From: Chloranthus sessilifolius | Lineage: Eukaryota > Streptophyta > Magnoliopsida > Chloranthales > Chloranthaceae | Assembly (NCBI GenBank): GCA_021018995.1 | Contig: CM037596.1 | Location: 10,801,501 to 10,865,500, forward strand | Direction: 5' to 3' | Length of the DNA: 64,000 bases | Shown: piece by piece, positions 32,251 to 48,180 of the stretch | Layout: the number at the start of each line of letters is the position of its first letter | Numbering within the stretch: position 1 is the first letter of the stretch | The notes under the pieces: generated by a model | What the model saw: only the letters and a program-made list of their open reading frames with translations | Databases searched by the model: none | What the model was told of the DNA's origin: nothing | Program-made: the position numbers and the translations under genes

Positions 32251-32559
32251 AAACTATAATAGTTCTCCACATGGCTCTAAGCTTTACCATGTACTCTTTC
32301 TTCCGATTATCACTATTCTCATATCATTGCTGCCACCAGCACCTTGAGGGTGCTCAAATATGCTGAACATTGATCAAATCTAAACAGTGTTTAGTCTTGA
32401 CGACTGGTACAACCTTTGTCATCATATCTATAGGATTATCTTTCGTACTCACCTTTTTCAAAAATACCTCATCGTTTTCGATTACTTCCCGTACGAAGTG
32501 ATACCGTATATCAATGTGCTTGTTACAAGCATGAATATGTGATTCTTTGCTAAGTAAAT

Positions 32560-32924
32560 AACACTTTAATTATCGGAGAACACATCGACACGCTTTTGTG
32601 TGTTGCCCAAGTCACCAACTAAGCTCTGAAGGCACAATACTTCTTCATTACCTCTGTTACTGTCATATACTTTGCCTCTGTAGTAGACAAAGCCATTGTA
32701 TCTTATAACATTGACCTCCAGTTAATTGGACTACTTGATAGCGTAAACACATATCTTGTTGTAGAACGTCGCTTATCCAAATCACCCACGTAATCTAAAT
32801 CTACGTATCCACATAATCGATGACTTGTATCACTGCGAAAAATTAATCCGACATCCTTGGTACCACATATGTACCTTATAAGCCATTTCACCGCCTGCCA
32901 ATGTTCCTTGCTTGAATTTGCCAT
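32560..32924 (-). pseudogene. Copia RNase H relic
   Basis: Frame 32924-32703 reads HWQAVKWLIRYICGT, GYVDLDYVGDLDKRRSTT and RYVFTLSSSPINWRS, the N-terminal part of Copia RNase H (the usual YxDxDWAGD motif here has DYVGD). The remainder continues to about 32560 in broken frames. Confidence 0.85.
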
Positions 32925-32948
32925 ATACCTGCTAACTATGTTAACGGC

Positions 32949-33930
32949 TCATAGAATATTCGATCGAGTGCATACCATAATATACATCAAACTATCAACC
33001 ACACTCGCGTAGGGAGCACTAGTTATGGACTCATGCCCCTCATCTGTAGTAGGAGACATGCTAGCCGAAAGACAAAAGTGAGTTGCTAGTGGAGTACTCA
33101 CTACCTTTGAGTTTTCCATCTCAAATTGTGAGAATATTTTCTCTAGATAACTCTTATGTGTCAGACACAACTGTCCTTTCTTTCTGTCTCTCTAAATCTC
33201 CATCTCAAGAATCTTTCTTGCTATGTTAAGATCCTTCATCTCAAACTCCTTGCGAAGTTGAAATTTTAACTTGTTGATCTCTATCATGCTCTTTCCAACT
33301 ATGAGAATGTCATCAACATACAAGAAAAGATAAATAAATGAGCCACCCGCTAACCTTTTGAAGTAAACACAGTTATCGTATTGACTTTGAATATAATTTT
33401 GGCCCACTATGAACATGTCAAACCTCTTGTACCACTGTCTTAGCGACTGTTTCAACCTGTACAAGGACTTCTTCAGTTTACATACTAACTTCTCTTCTTC
33501 AGGAGAACCTTTCGGGTTGGTTCATATAAATCTCCTCATCCAGATCACTATATAGAAATGCTGTTTTCACATCGAGTTGCTCCGAACTCTAAGTCAAACT
33601 GTGCTACAATTAATAATAAAACTCGGATTGAAGTATGTTTCACAACCGCTGAGAACACCTTATTGTAATCAATGTCTTCCTTTTGCGCATAGCCTTTTGC
33701 TACCGACCGTGATTTGTACCTTGTACCACTATTTTTTGAAGAACCCTCTTTCTTCTTATAAACTCATTTGCACTCAGCCTCTCTCTTTCCTTTAAGTAAC
33801 TCTGTCAGTTCCTAAGTTTGATTCTTATAAAGAGAATCCATCTTTTCACCCATTGCGGTCTTACATTCCCACATACATCTACTACTAATTGCATCATTGA
33901 AAGAAGACGACTCATTTCCATCCAATGTCA
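32949..33930 (-). pseudogene. Copia reverse transcriptase relic
   Basis: Frames 33464-33192 (MYRLKQSLRQWYKRFD, FLYVDDILIVG: intact YVDD catalytic box) and 33170-32949 (YLEKIFSQFEMENSKVV, APYASVVDSLMYIMVCTR) cover the RT core and connection. An upstream RT part in other frames reaches about 33930. Stops and frameshifts separate the pieces. Confidence 0.88.
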
Positions 33931-35030
33931 ACGCATAGGTGACCATATTCTTGTAACTGTAGCGAATTGGTGTGCTCTATTATTCCTTTTGGGTCTTCCA
34001 CCAACTAAGGAATTTTTTGACTCTCTGTTAACTATTTCTACATTGTCCTTTGATGTAATAATTGTAGGAGTTTTTAACTCCACCTCAAACTGATTTTCTG
34101 TCACCTCTTTTCTAATTTTCATGATCTGTTTGCTAAAAGTTCGTATAACAGATTCATCAAAGGTCACACCTTTACTGATCACAACCATATTCTGCTTAGG
34201 ACACCATAACATGTATCCTTTCACACCATTTACATATCATAAAAAAATTGCTTTCTTAGCCTTTGGGTCAATTTTACTATCTCTGACATGATAGTAAGTT
34301 GCACAACCAAAGACCCCTCAATGCACTGTAATCAGCAGGCTTCCCTGACCATGTCTTAATCGAAGCCTTGTACTCTATTACTGTAGACGGTGATCTGTTT
34401 ACTACATAGCATGCTGTACTGACAGCCTTGGCCCAGAACTCTCTACCCAATCCCGCATTGGATAACATACATCTTACCTTTTCAAGTAGAGTTCTGTTTA
34501 TACATTCTACTATCTTATTTTATTACAGTGTATTCCTTACTGTGAAGTACCTAACAATACTATTCTCTTCACAGAACTCCTGAAACTGTCTATTGGTGTA
34601 CTCACCACCATTATCGGTTCTCAACAGCTTGACCTTCCTTCTATTCTAGTTCTCAAATAATATTTTTCACATCTTGAAGATTTCCAACACCTCATCTTTA
34701 CTCTTCATCATATAGATCCATACATATCGAGAGTAATAATTGATAAATGAGACGAAATATCTTACACCACCTTTAGAAGGGAGCTTTGAAGGCCCCCATA
34801 TATTTGAATGTATATAATCCAGGGTATCTTTCGTAGTATGAATTGCTGTGTTGAATTTAATCTTGCACTGTTTCTCGAAGACACAATGCTAAAAAAAATT
34901 AACTTTTCTTGCCTTTACACCTTTCAACAAGCCCTGCTTACTTAACTCTCTCATCCCTCTTTTTGACATGTGTTATAGGTGCATATGTCATATCTGTGTA
35001 GAGGACAAACTGCTATCATCTGACGTAGAT
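33928..35030 (-). pseudogene. Copia integrase relic
   Basis: Minus-strand words for the zinc-binding part and integrase core are present in broken frames, then AGLGREFWAKAVSTACYVVNR (34468-34277) and MLWCPKQNMVVISKGVTFDE (34224 onwards), which mark the end of integrase and the region before RT. Inactive. Confidence 0.8.
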
Positions 35031-35132
35031 ACTGCTGCTCCACTTGTCACTGTACTCCCTGATAGAAAGTAAAGATTCCCAATCTTTTCCATTTTCATCA
35101 CAACCAGAGATCCCTTTGTCCCATTCAAAACT

Positions 35133-35410
35133 CTACCTTGCTGCAAACTTAAGCTCATTGGAGTCTAGTATATCGAGCGATATGAGGTTCTTCTTCAGTT
35201 CCAGAACATGACGTACATCGGCCAATGTTCTCACAATCCCATCGTGCATATTTATTCTGATACTCTCATTTTCAACTATTCTATAGGTCATATTGTTATC
35301 CATCAAAATTGTTCCACCATCCACCTCTTTATAAGATGTGAACTAGTCCCTATTTAAACATATGTGGTAGGAGTATCCTGAATCAAGTATCCATGCATTA
35401 TATCAGTATT
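35133..35410 (-). pseudogene. Copia aspartic protease relic
   Basis: DSGYSYHI (the usual D-S/T-G catalytic triad with flanking residues) lies in about 35400-35370, followed by frame 35324-35133 with RTLADVRHVLELKKNLISL, the typical post-catalytic segment. Confidence 0.75.
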
Positions 35411-35486
35411 TATTAGAAACCACTGACAGTACGTTTTCATCATTATCCCGGAGCTTGTTCGATTATACTAGCCTCATCAACGACCC

Positions 35487-35633
35487 CATTACAAAAAATA
35501 AGACTATTAACGACAATATTTTATAGCTAAAATTTGCCACTATTAACAAAAAAACTATTAAGACTATTAGTGGCAGTTTTTTTGTTAATAGCGGCAGTTT
35601 ATGGTTGCCGCTAATAATCTTTTTTTTGTAGTG
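35487..35633. mobile_element. CACTA-type MITE inserted in the Copia element
   Basis: CATTACAAAAAATAAGAC to TTTTTTTGTAGTG with 3-bp duplication CCC on both sides (35484-35486, 35634-35636). The interior has TAGCGGCAG/CTGCCGCTA inverted words. It splits the gag-protease region, so it is younger than the Copia insertion. Confidence 0.8.
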
Positions 35634-35649
35634 CCCCTTTTTGCTTCTT

Positions 35650-36429
35650 CTACTGAGCATCGTCCCTCTTTGTTTGTACTTGTGGACAATGTCTTCTTAT
35701 GTGACCATTTTCGTGATACTTGTAGTATTTTACTGTCTTTCTATTTTTATATTTAAATTTGGACTTTGACCTATCCCTTTCGGATTTACGATCCAGTGTT
35801 CTCCCGCTATCTAACAAGCCATCTGCTTCTGTATCACTATCCGAACTTTTCTTTCTCATATTGTTACAAAGCAATGCCGCTGTAACCGAGTTCAGTTTAA
35901 TAGTATCCTTCCCATAAAGCAGCGTAGTAACAACATAATCATAGGAATCGGGGAGGGAAGACAAATGCAATAGTGCTTTGTCTTCATCCTTAACCTCTTC
36001 TCCAACATTTAATAATTCAGATATTATTCTATTACATTCATTAAGATATTTGTTGAGAGAAATACATGCCTTCATGTGTAACTTGTACAATTACTTCTTG
36101 AGATATAGACGACTCGCCATAGATTTTGTCATGTAGAGACTCTCTCATTTAGCCCACAGAGAGGCCGTTGAGTTCTCTCACATCACATTGTACGTAATCT
36201 CCTTCGTTAGACATAGCCGAATCATACTACACGCCTGAAGTTTGAATTCTTCCGAATCACTATCGGACATATTCGTCGGCTTACCCGAAAACCCTTTCAA
36301 TGCCTTATACAACTCTTGTTGAATCAAGATATCCCGGACTTGTACTTGCCACAAGCCAAAATTGATCTTCTCGTCGAATTTTTCAACCTCGAATCTCGCA
36401 TTTGAAACTTTTGCCAACTTCGATGCCAT
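35650..36429 (-). pseudogene. Copia gag relic with altered zinc knuckle
   Basis: Frames 36429-36178 (MASKLAKVSNARFEVEKFD, INFGLWQVQVRDILIQQ) and 36090-35650 (ISLNKYLNECNRIISEL, LHLSSLPDSYDYVVTTLLYG) are a typical Copia gag. The zinc knuckle reads YYKYHENGHIRRHC, so two of the CCHC ligands are lost. Confidence 0.88.
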
Positions 36430-36456
36430 CTCCGATCGTAAAACAAAAACCTAATA

Positions 36457-36468
36457 GCTTTGATACCA
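36457..36468 (-). other. primer-binding site of the Copia element
   Basis: Minus strand TGGTATCAAAGC, three bases from the end of the right LTR, resembles the initiator Met-tRNA primer site (usual form TGGTATCAGAGC). Confidence 0.8.
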
Positions 36469-36471
36469 CTT

Positions 36472-37139
36472 TGTTGCTTGAAAACTCACAAACTAACCAA
36501 TGATCTCACAATGAACGATCAAATAAAAACTTAAAATAAAAGAAAATCAATCACAAACATGCAAGAGACAATATTTACGTGATTCGACAATATGCCTATG
36601 TCTACGGGTAACGATAATTTACTATATTGATGATTACACAAGAATACAAGAACACTCAAACCTCACCAAATCTTCCCTCAAAACCTTAGATAAGTTTTTC
36701 TGGACTTTGTAATGCTTAACCTTCTAATTTGTCCATAAGCTTTCTTTTTATATAAAAGACTCGAATCCTACTTCTAACCCAAGAGAAACTGCCTAATTAT
36801 GGAGTGTAGACTCAACTCGGCCGTCGCGGGTCGCTTGAGTGACAACTAAACTCGCTCGAGCCACTAAGGCCAGAGAGTTTGCTCCATGCAAATGCGCACT
36901 GGTCGCTCGAGCGACTTAGGCCAGAGTGAGAACCAAACTTGCTCGAGCGACTTTCACCTAGAAGTTTGCCTTCATTTGAGTACTCACCTCGCTCGAGCGA
37001 CAACCAAGTCCACTTGAGCGAGCCAACCAAGTTAGAGCCAAACTCTAATGGTCAACGAGTCAGACCAAAATTTTGATTTCTCGACAAGAAACTGGCATAT
37101 TGCTTGGCCTGTTCTGACGCTCGACTCGAAATCTAACAT
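36472..37139 (-). repeat. 5' LTR of the Copia element
   Basis: Begins TGTTGCTTGAAAACTC on the plus strand next to the PBS and ends about CGAAATCTAACA. It carries at least five copies of the palindromic decamer GCTCGAGCGA or one-base variants, partly as expanded tandem units absent from the 3' LTR. Confidence 0.75.
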
Positions 37140-37164
37140 GACCAATTAAAAATCTGTTTATTTT

Positions 37165-37370
37165 CCTTGAGTTTTTATATAAAATATGGGGCCGGGTTGA
37201 CCCGTCTCGACCTTTTAGTTGACCTAATCATAGCTGAAGGTCAGGTCAGATGGCTCATGCCAGACCCGACCCAACGGGTCAAGTTTAAGTGCCCGACTGG
37301 AGAGAAACTCGTGGCGGGACGGGTATCGGGTTGGCCTGACCTATTGACAGCCATACGTAGTGGGGTGTCG
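37165..37370. repeat. GGGTTGACCC-type repeat
   Basis: GGGCCGGGTTGACCC, CCCGACCCAACGGGTC and a TATTGACAGCC right end resemble 27709-28022. Probably a related non-autonomous element; duplications not seen. Confidence 0.45.
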
Positions 37371-37737
37371 ATCGATAGACACATATAGACTCACAGCTCT
37401 CTCTCTCTCTAAGATAGTGCTATGTAGCATGATCTTGTACACATTTTTGTCATGTGGTCAAGAAATAATATCTTTGCAAAATCAAAATGGGTGGACCATC
37501 ATGGTTATGACAAAAAAGTTGATCTCTTTGCAAGATCAAAGTGGGTGCATCATCATGGTTTTTGCATTATACTTATCTGTTCATCCAAGCAATTGATTGA
37601 CTAGTTTGAATTGTTCAATGACAGTCAAAGAGGTGACCCATCAAATTAAACCAAGGGTACATGAACACCAATTGTTGCTTGAGATGAGGGGCCCTATCAA
37701 CTTCCATGGTGCTAAGCACTATCATGTAACAGTTACA

Positions 37738-37742
<5 letters not shown>

Positions 37743-37780
<38 letters not shown>
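37743..37780 (+). repeat. (GA)19 microsatellite upstream of JAG
   Basis: About 180 bp upstream of the proposed JAG start; could be in the 5' UTR or core promoter, where GA runs are common in plants. Confidence 0.9.
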
Positions 37781-37783
<3 letters not shown>

Positions 37784-37961
37784 ACAAGGAGCCAGAAAAA
37801 CTGATTGAGAACTTTCAAGCTCCCTCCCCTACACTCATTCAGTAGGTCTTTAACTCTATATTGCAGTCTGAAACTACAGTCTATGTAACTTCCAAGCTTT
37901 AGTTATCTTCTATTATTAAAAAAATTTACCTCATAGTTTCTGTCTCTTCTGCCTTGGTAAC

Positions 37962-42100
<4,139 letters not shown>

Positions 42101-42498
42101 CATCAATCATTTGGACCCTTCTCTTATTTCGTGATGATGTTTGAGATGTGGAAGACATAAATTTGCTACTGACAGGCATTATCATGGAGAATCTAAAACA
42201 AGTGGTAAAGAGACATGGAAGAAAGGTACAGTACTTCTTTTAGAGGCAGTAGGGGGCAGATGGCAGGTGGCAGATTGCAGATGGGTATCAACTTTTGATC
42301 GAGCTCTTACATTCATGTACCAACTACTTCAGCATTGAGCTCCCTAGGCTTGCTTATGTGTAATTTGTACCATGGAATGTGAAAGGGAAAACTAGAGATG
42401 GACATGGAGTTGTATACCGACTGAAGATTCCAAAGACTTTTTTTTATAATTATTTTAGATTTCCTTTTGTCAAAGATATCTTTTTAAATCTTTCTTGC

Positions 42499-42557
<59 letters not shown>

Positions 42558-42560
42558 TTA
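42101..42560 (+). other. JAG 3' UTR region with (GA)28 repeat
   Basis: The sequence after the stop is unique-looking, with a pure GA run at 42500-42555 about 400 bp downstream. No clear polyadenylation signal was fixed. Confidence 0.45.
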
Positions 42561-42564
42561 GTTT

Positions 42565-42800
42565 AGTCACACATCGGACAATGATAGCCTTGTCTCCCCT
42601 CTCAAAGAGCTTGGGCCTCTCCACTCATGGCCAACTAATTTTGTGATGGATGTCCAAATTTATCATCCACTCAACATCACCCAATTCATTTCTCTACGTG
42701 GTTTGGTTCAGTCTGGCCAACACGTGAGATGTTTGGCATCTCTACTTATTTTCAATTGATTTTGAGTTGGATGTCCAAATTTATAAAGGAGAGCTCCCTT
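42565..42800 (-). repeat. reverse copy of the 6545-6860 dispersed repeat
   Basis: GTCACACATCGG, TAGCCTTGTCTCCCC, CACCCAATTCA and GGTTTGGTTCAGTCTGGCC are reverse complements of words at 6600-6730. Confidence 0.6.
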
Positions 42801-43068
42801 TGTTTTTTGCCCTTTTAGAAAAAATTATCCACATTGCTTCATCATCACTCCTAACTCCCTTTCTAGCCGCATGGAAAGCAAGATTCATGAAGAATAACTT
42901 AAAAATACATATGAGAGATTTTTATTAAACAATGCCTAATTTCATTTACTTTAGGATAAGTATAACATGCCCGATTGTTTTAATTTTAGGACAATTCCTA
43001 TGATTTAAGATCTGTTGTGATTCAATAAAATATGAGACCTGTTTTGAGTAGATCATCTAACCAAAATG

Positions 43069-43370
43069 TGATTTAAAAAAAAAACCTTTTAAAAAACTTT
43101 TTTGCCCTTCTTTTGAGGGGTCAAAGTTAGGGGCACCGCCCAATCAATATGGTGCATTGAATTTGAGTACATTTGACAACTTTTTCAACAGTAGATATAC
43201 ATTAGATCATGTCCAAACTTTTTGGGAAATAGATCATTATCTTTGGGCAAGTTACCGTGACATCCGATCCTAGATGCATGCCATACGTAGACCATAAATC
43301 GTTTCCAAAAAATCGTAGGCATTGATTTCCTAAAACTAAAACTTCGGGCATATTTTCCTATAGTTATTGC
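43069..43370 (+). repeat. 300-bp dispersed repeat, copy 1
   Basis: Shares with 44750-45060, in order, GTGATTTAAAAAAAAAA, TTTTTTGCCCTT, GGTGCATTGAATTTGA, CTTTGGGCAAGTT, AAAAATCGTAGGCATT and TTTTCCTATA. Each copy is followed closely by a CACTA-type MITE. Confidence 0.7.
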
Positions 43371-43377
43371 AAAGTAG

Positions 43378-43575
43378 CACTATAAAAAATAAGACTATTA
43401 GCGGCAGATTTTTTTAATAAAAAACTGCCGCTATTAGTCCTGTCGCTACAAAAACCTGCCGCTATTATTTTTGTAACGGCAATTTTTTGTAGCGACAATT
43501 TTTGTAGCGACAGGACTAATAGCGGCAGTTTTTTATTAAAAAAAACTGCCGCTATTAGTCTTATTTTTTGTAGTG
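43378..43575. mobile_element. CACTA-type MITE, long symmetrical copy
   Basis: CACTATAAAAAATAAGAC to GTCTTATTTTTTGTAGTG with about 90-bp arms of TAGCGGCAG, CTGCCGCTA and GTCGCTACA words, so nearly the whole element is an inverted repeat. GTAG stands on both sides. Confidence 0.82.
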
Positions 43576-43829
43576 GTAGGTATGTTTTTCTAATTTTCTC
43601 TATGAACACGTGAGAGATAAGACTAGGATCAAAGTTTTAAGGGATCTAGACCGTGGGTACGTTCAGTTCATGGCAGGCTTTCTTATAAAAAACTGATCTT
43701 TTATGTGATAAATATATTTTGTTTTCTCGTAGAAAAGCAAAATTTTGGTGTAAGTTATTTCACTTTACTTTGTACTTTCTGTGATTTTATTCAACCGTTA
43801 CATTTTTTTATTTTACAAGGCCATACCCT

Positions 43830-43950
43830 CATAAGTCAAAAGAAATAAAGGTAGTTTGCATAGTACGTTTACGTCACCTTTTACGGTGTAAGCCATACTC
43901 TCATAAGTCAAAAGAAATATAGGTAGTTGTCATAGTATGTTTACGGTGTA
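43830..43950. repeat. two-unit tandem repeat, about 65 bp
   Basis: AAGGCCATACCCTCATAAG / AAGCCATACTCTCATAAG, CAAAAGAAATA, AGGTAGT and CATAGTA-GTTTACG appear twice in order. Confidence 0.7.
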
Positions 43951-44157
43951 TTGAACAATGAAAAATAGAATTTACTTGCAATAATATAAGATTCATATAA
44001 TGTTACCACATTAGGAGGAGCTGAAGCTACCATATATATGTAATTTATAAACAAGAGATAAGGTGATGAGGGGTGGCGTAGTTCATATCCTCCTTTGTGA
44101 GGTTTGAGGTCGTGGGTTCTACGCTCCACATTTATTTTCTCATATTAATAAGGTAAA

Positions 44158-44482
44158 GGTTGATGGCTGAGATTTATTCCCCTATGTGTCACTCAATGCA
44201 ACTATTTTTTGTGTGAGATTTACTCGCAAGTGCTGCTCCAGAATTGTCATTTTCTCTATAATATGTAAGGAACATCCATGTTGTCTATGTCGCATGACAT
44301 CATAAAAAAAGTAAAAATTGTTGGGTGAGATTTATTCCCCTGTGTGCTACTTAATGTGAGTATTTTTTGTGTGAGATTTATTCCTCAAGTGCAGCTCTAG
44401 AAATGTCATACTCTCTAAGTTATGTAAGGCACATCCACATTGTCTCTCTCATATGACATCATAGAAAAATAAAAAAATTGAT
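44158..44482. repeat. two-unit tandem repeat, about 163 bp
   Basis: GAGATTTATTCCCCT, TTTTTGTGTGAGATTTA, ATGTAAGG-ACATCCA and ATGACATCATA recur once in the same order. Confidence 0.75.
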
Positions 44483-44749
44483 TATTATTGATTGGTGAAT
44501 TAAACAAATAAGACTACATTTTAAACCATATACATTTCTTGGTGAAGATATCCCTCTTAAATAGAGGTGATTACAAAATGTTTCTAATAGTTACTTTCTT
44601 AAGATAAATAAGAGAATATTAGAAAAGCATGCTTCCATTCAATAAAACATGCATGCTTCAAATAGGTTTAAGAAAATAATGCTTACACATTTTTGAAATA
44701 TGATTCAACCCAAAATAGCAACTATTTTGGGTTGATTTGTCCCGTGAAC

Positions 44750-45060
44750 GTGATTTAAAAAAAAAAAAAGCTTTTTAATAATTTTTTGCCCTTTATTTGA
44801 TGGCTCAAAGATAAGCTAATCAATTTGGTGTATTGAATTTGAATATCTTTGACTACATTTACAATGGTGGATATGTATCATATTATGCCACAATTTTAGG
44901 TGGTGCATGATCGTCTTTGGGCAAGTTGTTGTGCAACTTAATCCAGATCGTTGCCATGTAAAGCCCATGAATCGATGAACATGTTTTTCAAAAAATGCAT
45001 AGGCATTATTTCCTAAACCTGTTGGAAGTAGGCATGTTTTCCTATAATTGATTGAAAGCA
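44750..45060 (+). repeat. 300-bp dispersed repeat, copy 2
   Basis: Diverged partner of 43069-43370. Confidence 0.7.
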
Positions 45061-45170
45061 AGCATGTTTTTCTAAAGAGCCCTTAAAATAACTCTAATGA
45101 TTCTATTTATGCAATAAATGTTTCCTACAATTTTTTTTAAAGACTCAGACTTTCCTACACTGTTACTTAT

Positions 45171-45316
45171 CACTACAAAAAATAAGATTATTAGCGGCAG
45201 TTTTTTGTTGTAAAAAATTGCCGCTATTGACAAAAAAGCTATTAAGACTATTAGCGGCAGTTTTTTGTTAATAGCGGCGATTTTTGGCTGCCACTAATAG
45301 TCTTATTTTTATAGTG
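45171..45316. mobile_element. CACTA-type MITE with TAT duplication
   Basis: CACTACAAAAAATAAGAT to CTTATTTTTATAGTG, TAT at 45168-45170 and 45317-45319. Interior of TAGCGGCAG and TTAATAGCGGCG words. Confidence 0.85.
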
Positions 45317-45319
45317 TAT

Positions 45320-47632
45320 GTATTATGAACATATCCTTCTTTAACAATTGACTATTTTTTAGGCAATGGTTAGCTCCAATTTATTGACTTGATTGTTGTC
45401 TTAGAAATTAATTTAAACACAGTTAACCATTGATTCATATGATGAGTTTTAATAGTGTTAAATCAAATGAGAAAGATCATGTTTCGTGTCAATCTTTTGC
45501 CTTACAAATCTTTACATCATAGCCTTCAAATTAGACAACGTAGTGTTCCATGTGGCAGAGATGATCAAACCTTCCACGGTGAGACTCTAGAGAGAAAACT
45601 TAATTTTTAAAGATGAGTTTGTATCAGATGTTAAAATAGTACACTAACAATAGTTTGACTCACATGTATACTACTTTTATACAATCATAGGCTTTATCTA
45701 ATGTATGTGATGACCCTATGAATAGTTATCATGCTTCATCTAACTTTGTGCACCGTAATATTTATAATTGTTTTTAGTTTTTTAATGGCTAATATTGAAG
45801 TTCATTGATCGGACAAATTGAGTTGTCTCATAGGTGTGATTCTTTAACTGAAATATGTTTCAATGATAGATAGCCATTTAAATTGTTAGATTCTCGATCA
45901 TAAATTAATATGTATCACATGATAAACGAGTGGAGTGTATTGTATCGCCAGGATGTATCAATCCAGACGAGATGCCTCCCTTTTCGCACCTATCATGTAA
46001 GTGTTAAATTTTTCGAGATTTAAAATATAGACTTTTGTCCTTAAACTATGTGCAACATACAACTTTAGCGTTCAAGTAATGACCTAAAAATAAAGGCTGG
46101 TGTTGAGCCCTGTAATGTTCAGCCTGACCCGGCTCGATTAATATTATATAACATTCTTATATATAAGTTTATAATCTTTTTATTCTCCCTCCTTATATAT
46201 AAGTGTTAGATTCATATGGTGGCTACTATAGGGTGGTTACTATATAATGGATAAATATATATAACTTGTATGATCATTTATTAAAGCTTTTGCTCTCTTT
46301 TCATTCTCCACTAAAACACGCATTCTTTCTCTTTCTGCAACTATTAAAGCTTTGCTCTTCCTGTCTCATCGTCTCAGTGAGCAATCACCATCAACCATCA
46401 AACCCCAACACGACATTCGACTAACCAATCAATACCAATGAACAACACTTACGCGGCTACACGATATTTACTATACCTACATGACTATAGGGCTGAATTC
46501 TAGTCACGATCATCCTCATTCTTTATTCACAGTCACAGGCAACAATCATTACATGCCAAAGTCTCAACTAACCCTAATATATATAAGATTAAGGAGTGCG
46601 TTAAATTTAAACATATGCTTTCTCCAATCGATCCTTTAAACCTAGAAAGGACAAAAAGAGATTAAGGCTTTCATTTAGGAAATTTATTAGGGTTATCATC
46701 TATTAAAAAGGGAGGATAATATGTCAAAAACATTAGCAATTTTTTTATATAATAATACTTATTTGGGATTGAGGCTCGGCTCAGGATAAGCTCGATAGAG
46801 CCAAAAATTTTCAAGCTCGATGGAAACTCGTATAAGGTAGAGCCAAGTTAGAGCTGACCCAAGCGAGGGCTTGATTCATCTTAGTTGCAGCCTACTTAAA
46901 TCACCTCACTTAAATAAAAATAAAAATCCATTGACAATTATTTGTAGCCGACAGGAGATTGCTTTTTGTTCTAATCTTCCAAAAACTAGACCAAGAGATC
47001 AAGGGCTTACCATCAGATGGTCAGATGATAATTCCATGTGATACGTATCTCGAAAGGAGAATGTAGACTGGTGGGGTGTATTATAATCATGTTAACTTTT
47101 TGAGTTGTGTGAAATGTGAAATTAATATCTAAGCGTAGGGTTATAATTATAATCTTAATTATAAAGTGGTGTAGAATTTTTTTCGTTTATTGTGGCTGTA
47201 ACATAAAGTTGCAACATAAAGTGGTATAGAAGTAATCAGCCAAAATAATACATGGTCCGAGGATGTCATGTCTCAAAGATATGCCTTGTCAAATCAAATG
47301 GCAGCAAATACCCGTTTAAAGCAAAATCAATTGCCGCCAAACAGCTGTGTTTGTGCTCAGAAAAAAGGCGGCTACTTCACCTTTTCTTCATAATAATATT
47401 CTCATCATTCTATTAAGTGGCTGTTGATATGACACTACACGACTTAATACAGTGGGTAGACTAAGGAGATGAAGTGGCATTTGATGACCGACCCTCTCAC
47501 CATTTGTAGTGACCGGGTCATCAATTTGCCATCTAATGGTGCCATTTAGTGCAGGGATATAGAATCTAGATCCTATTTAGCCCTAGGACCTTATCAGAAA
47601 AGATTAATTAAAAGCCAATGAGGAAACTTAAT
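45320..47632. other. intergenic, unassigned
   Basis: No gene seen. Contains a fragment of the CACCCAC-end MULE-like family at about 46980-47100 (GATCAAGGGCTTACCATCAG, CATGTGATACGTATCTC), and AGCTCG/GGCTCGG-rich words near 46120 and 46770-46880. Confidence 0.4.
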
Positions 47633-47815
47633 TAGGTTGTATCTGGAATTGCTCTTTGGAGGCAAAGAGGGCATGGAGTAATTTATTATGTAAATATATT
47701 ATTAATTCTTTCGAATAGTGAATGAGCTCAATTTGAACATCTTTAAGAGAGTAATTTCAACATGCTCTTTTAACTGCGCTACACTTTGTTTTCAAAGAGC
47801 AATTCTAAACATAGC
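47633..47815. mobile_element. Tourist-like MITE fragment
   Basis: TTAGGTTGTATCTGGAATTG with CTCTTTG on the left is inverted at CAAAGAGCAATTCTAAACAT on the right. Similar in style to 29768-30152. Confidence 0.5.
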
Positions 47816-47956
47816 ATTAAAGGATAAAACCTTTTATGATCATAGGATGAAGGGTTGGGGCTCAAATGGGTCACAAGTCGGATTCAAGTTGGCTTTAAAC
47901 TAGACCAGTTTGCACCCCTAAATGATGGCAATCACTTCGGCAGTGAAGGATGAATC

Positions 47957-48172
47957 CATGGGTCAAAATTTCGGGTATTGGATACGTATCGTCCGAGTTC
48001 AAAATCGATACGTATCGGACGATACGTATCGGAATAGTAAAATATCGAACGATACATTGAATGTATCGTCCGGGCATCTACATATAAAATGGTGATATGG
48101 TACATTGAATGTACTGTATCGCCCAAGTCTGATACCGATACGTATCGGTATCGGACAATATTTTGATCCATG
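47957..48172. mobile_element. GATAC-rich hAT-like MITE, family A, well preserved
   Basis: CATGGGTCAAAATTTCGGG to ATATTTTGATCCATG with perfect 8-bp duplication GATGAATC at 47949-47956 and 48173-48180. The interior nearly equals that of 17608-17824 (TCCGAGTTCAAAA, ACGTATCGGACGATACG, GGGCATCTACATA). Confidence 0.87.
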
Positions 48173-48180
48173 GATGAATC

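Larger units (their letters stand above)
31743..37139 (-). mobile_element. Ty1/Copia LTR retrotransposon, decayed, minus strand
   Basis: Two direct repeats (31743-32250 and 36472-37139) flank a pol-bearing interior read on the minus strand in Copia order: gag, protease, integrase, RT, RNase H. A primer-binding site lies next to the right LTR. Every frame is broken by stops, and a CACTA-type MITE is inserted at 35487-35633. LTR divergence and indels show an old insertion. No clean target duplication. Confidence 0.9.
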
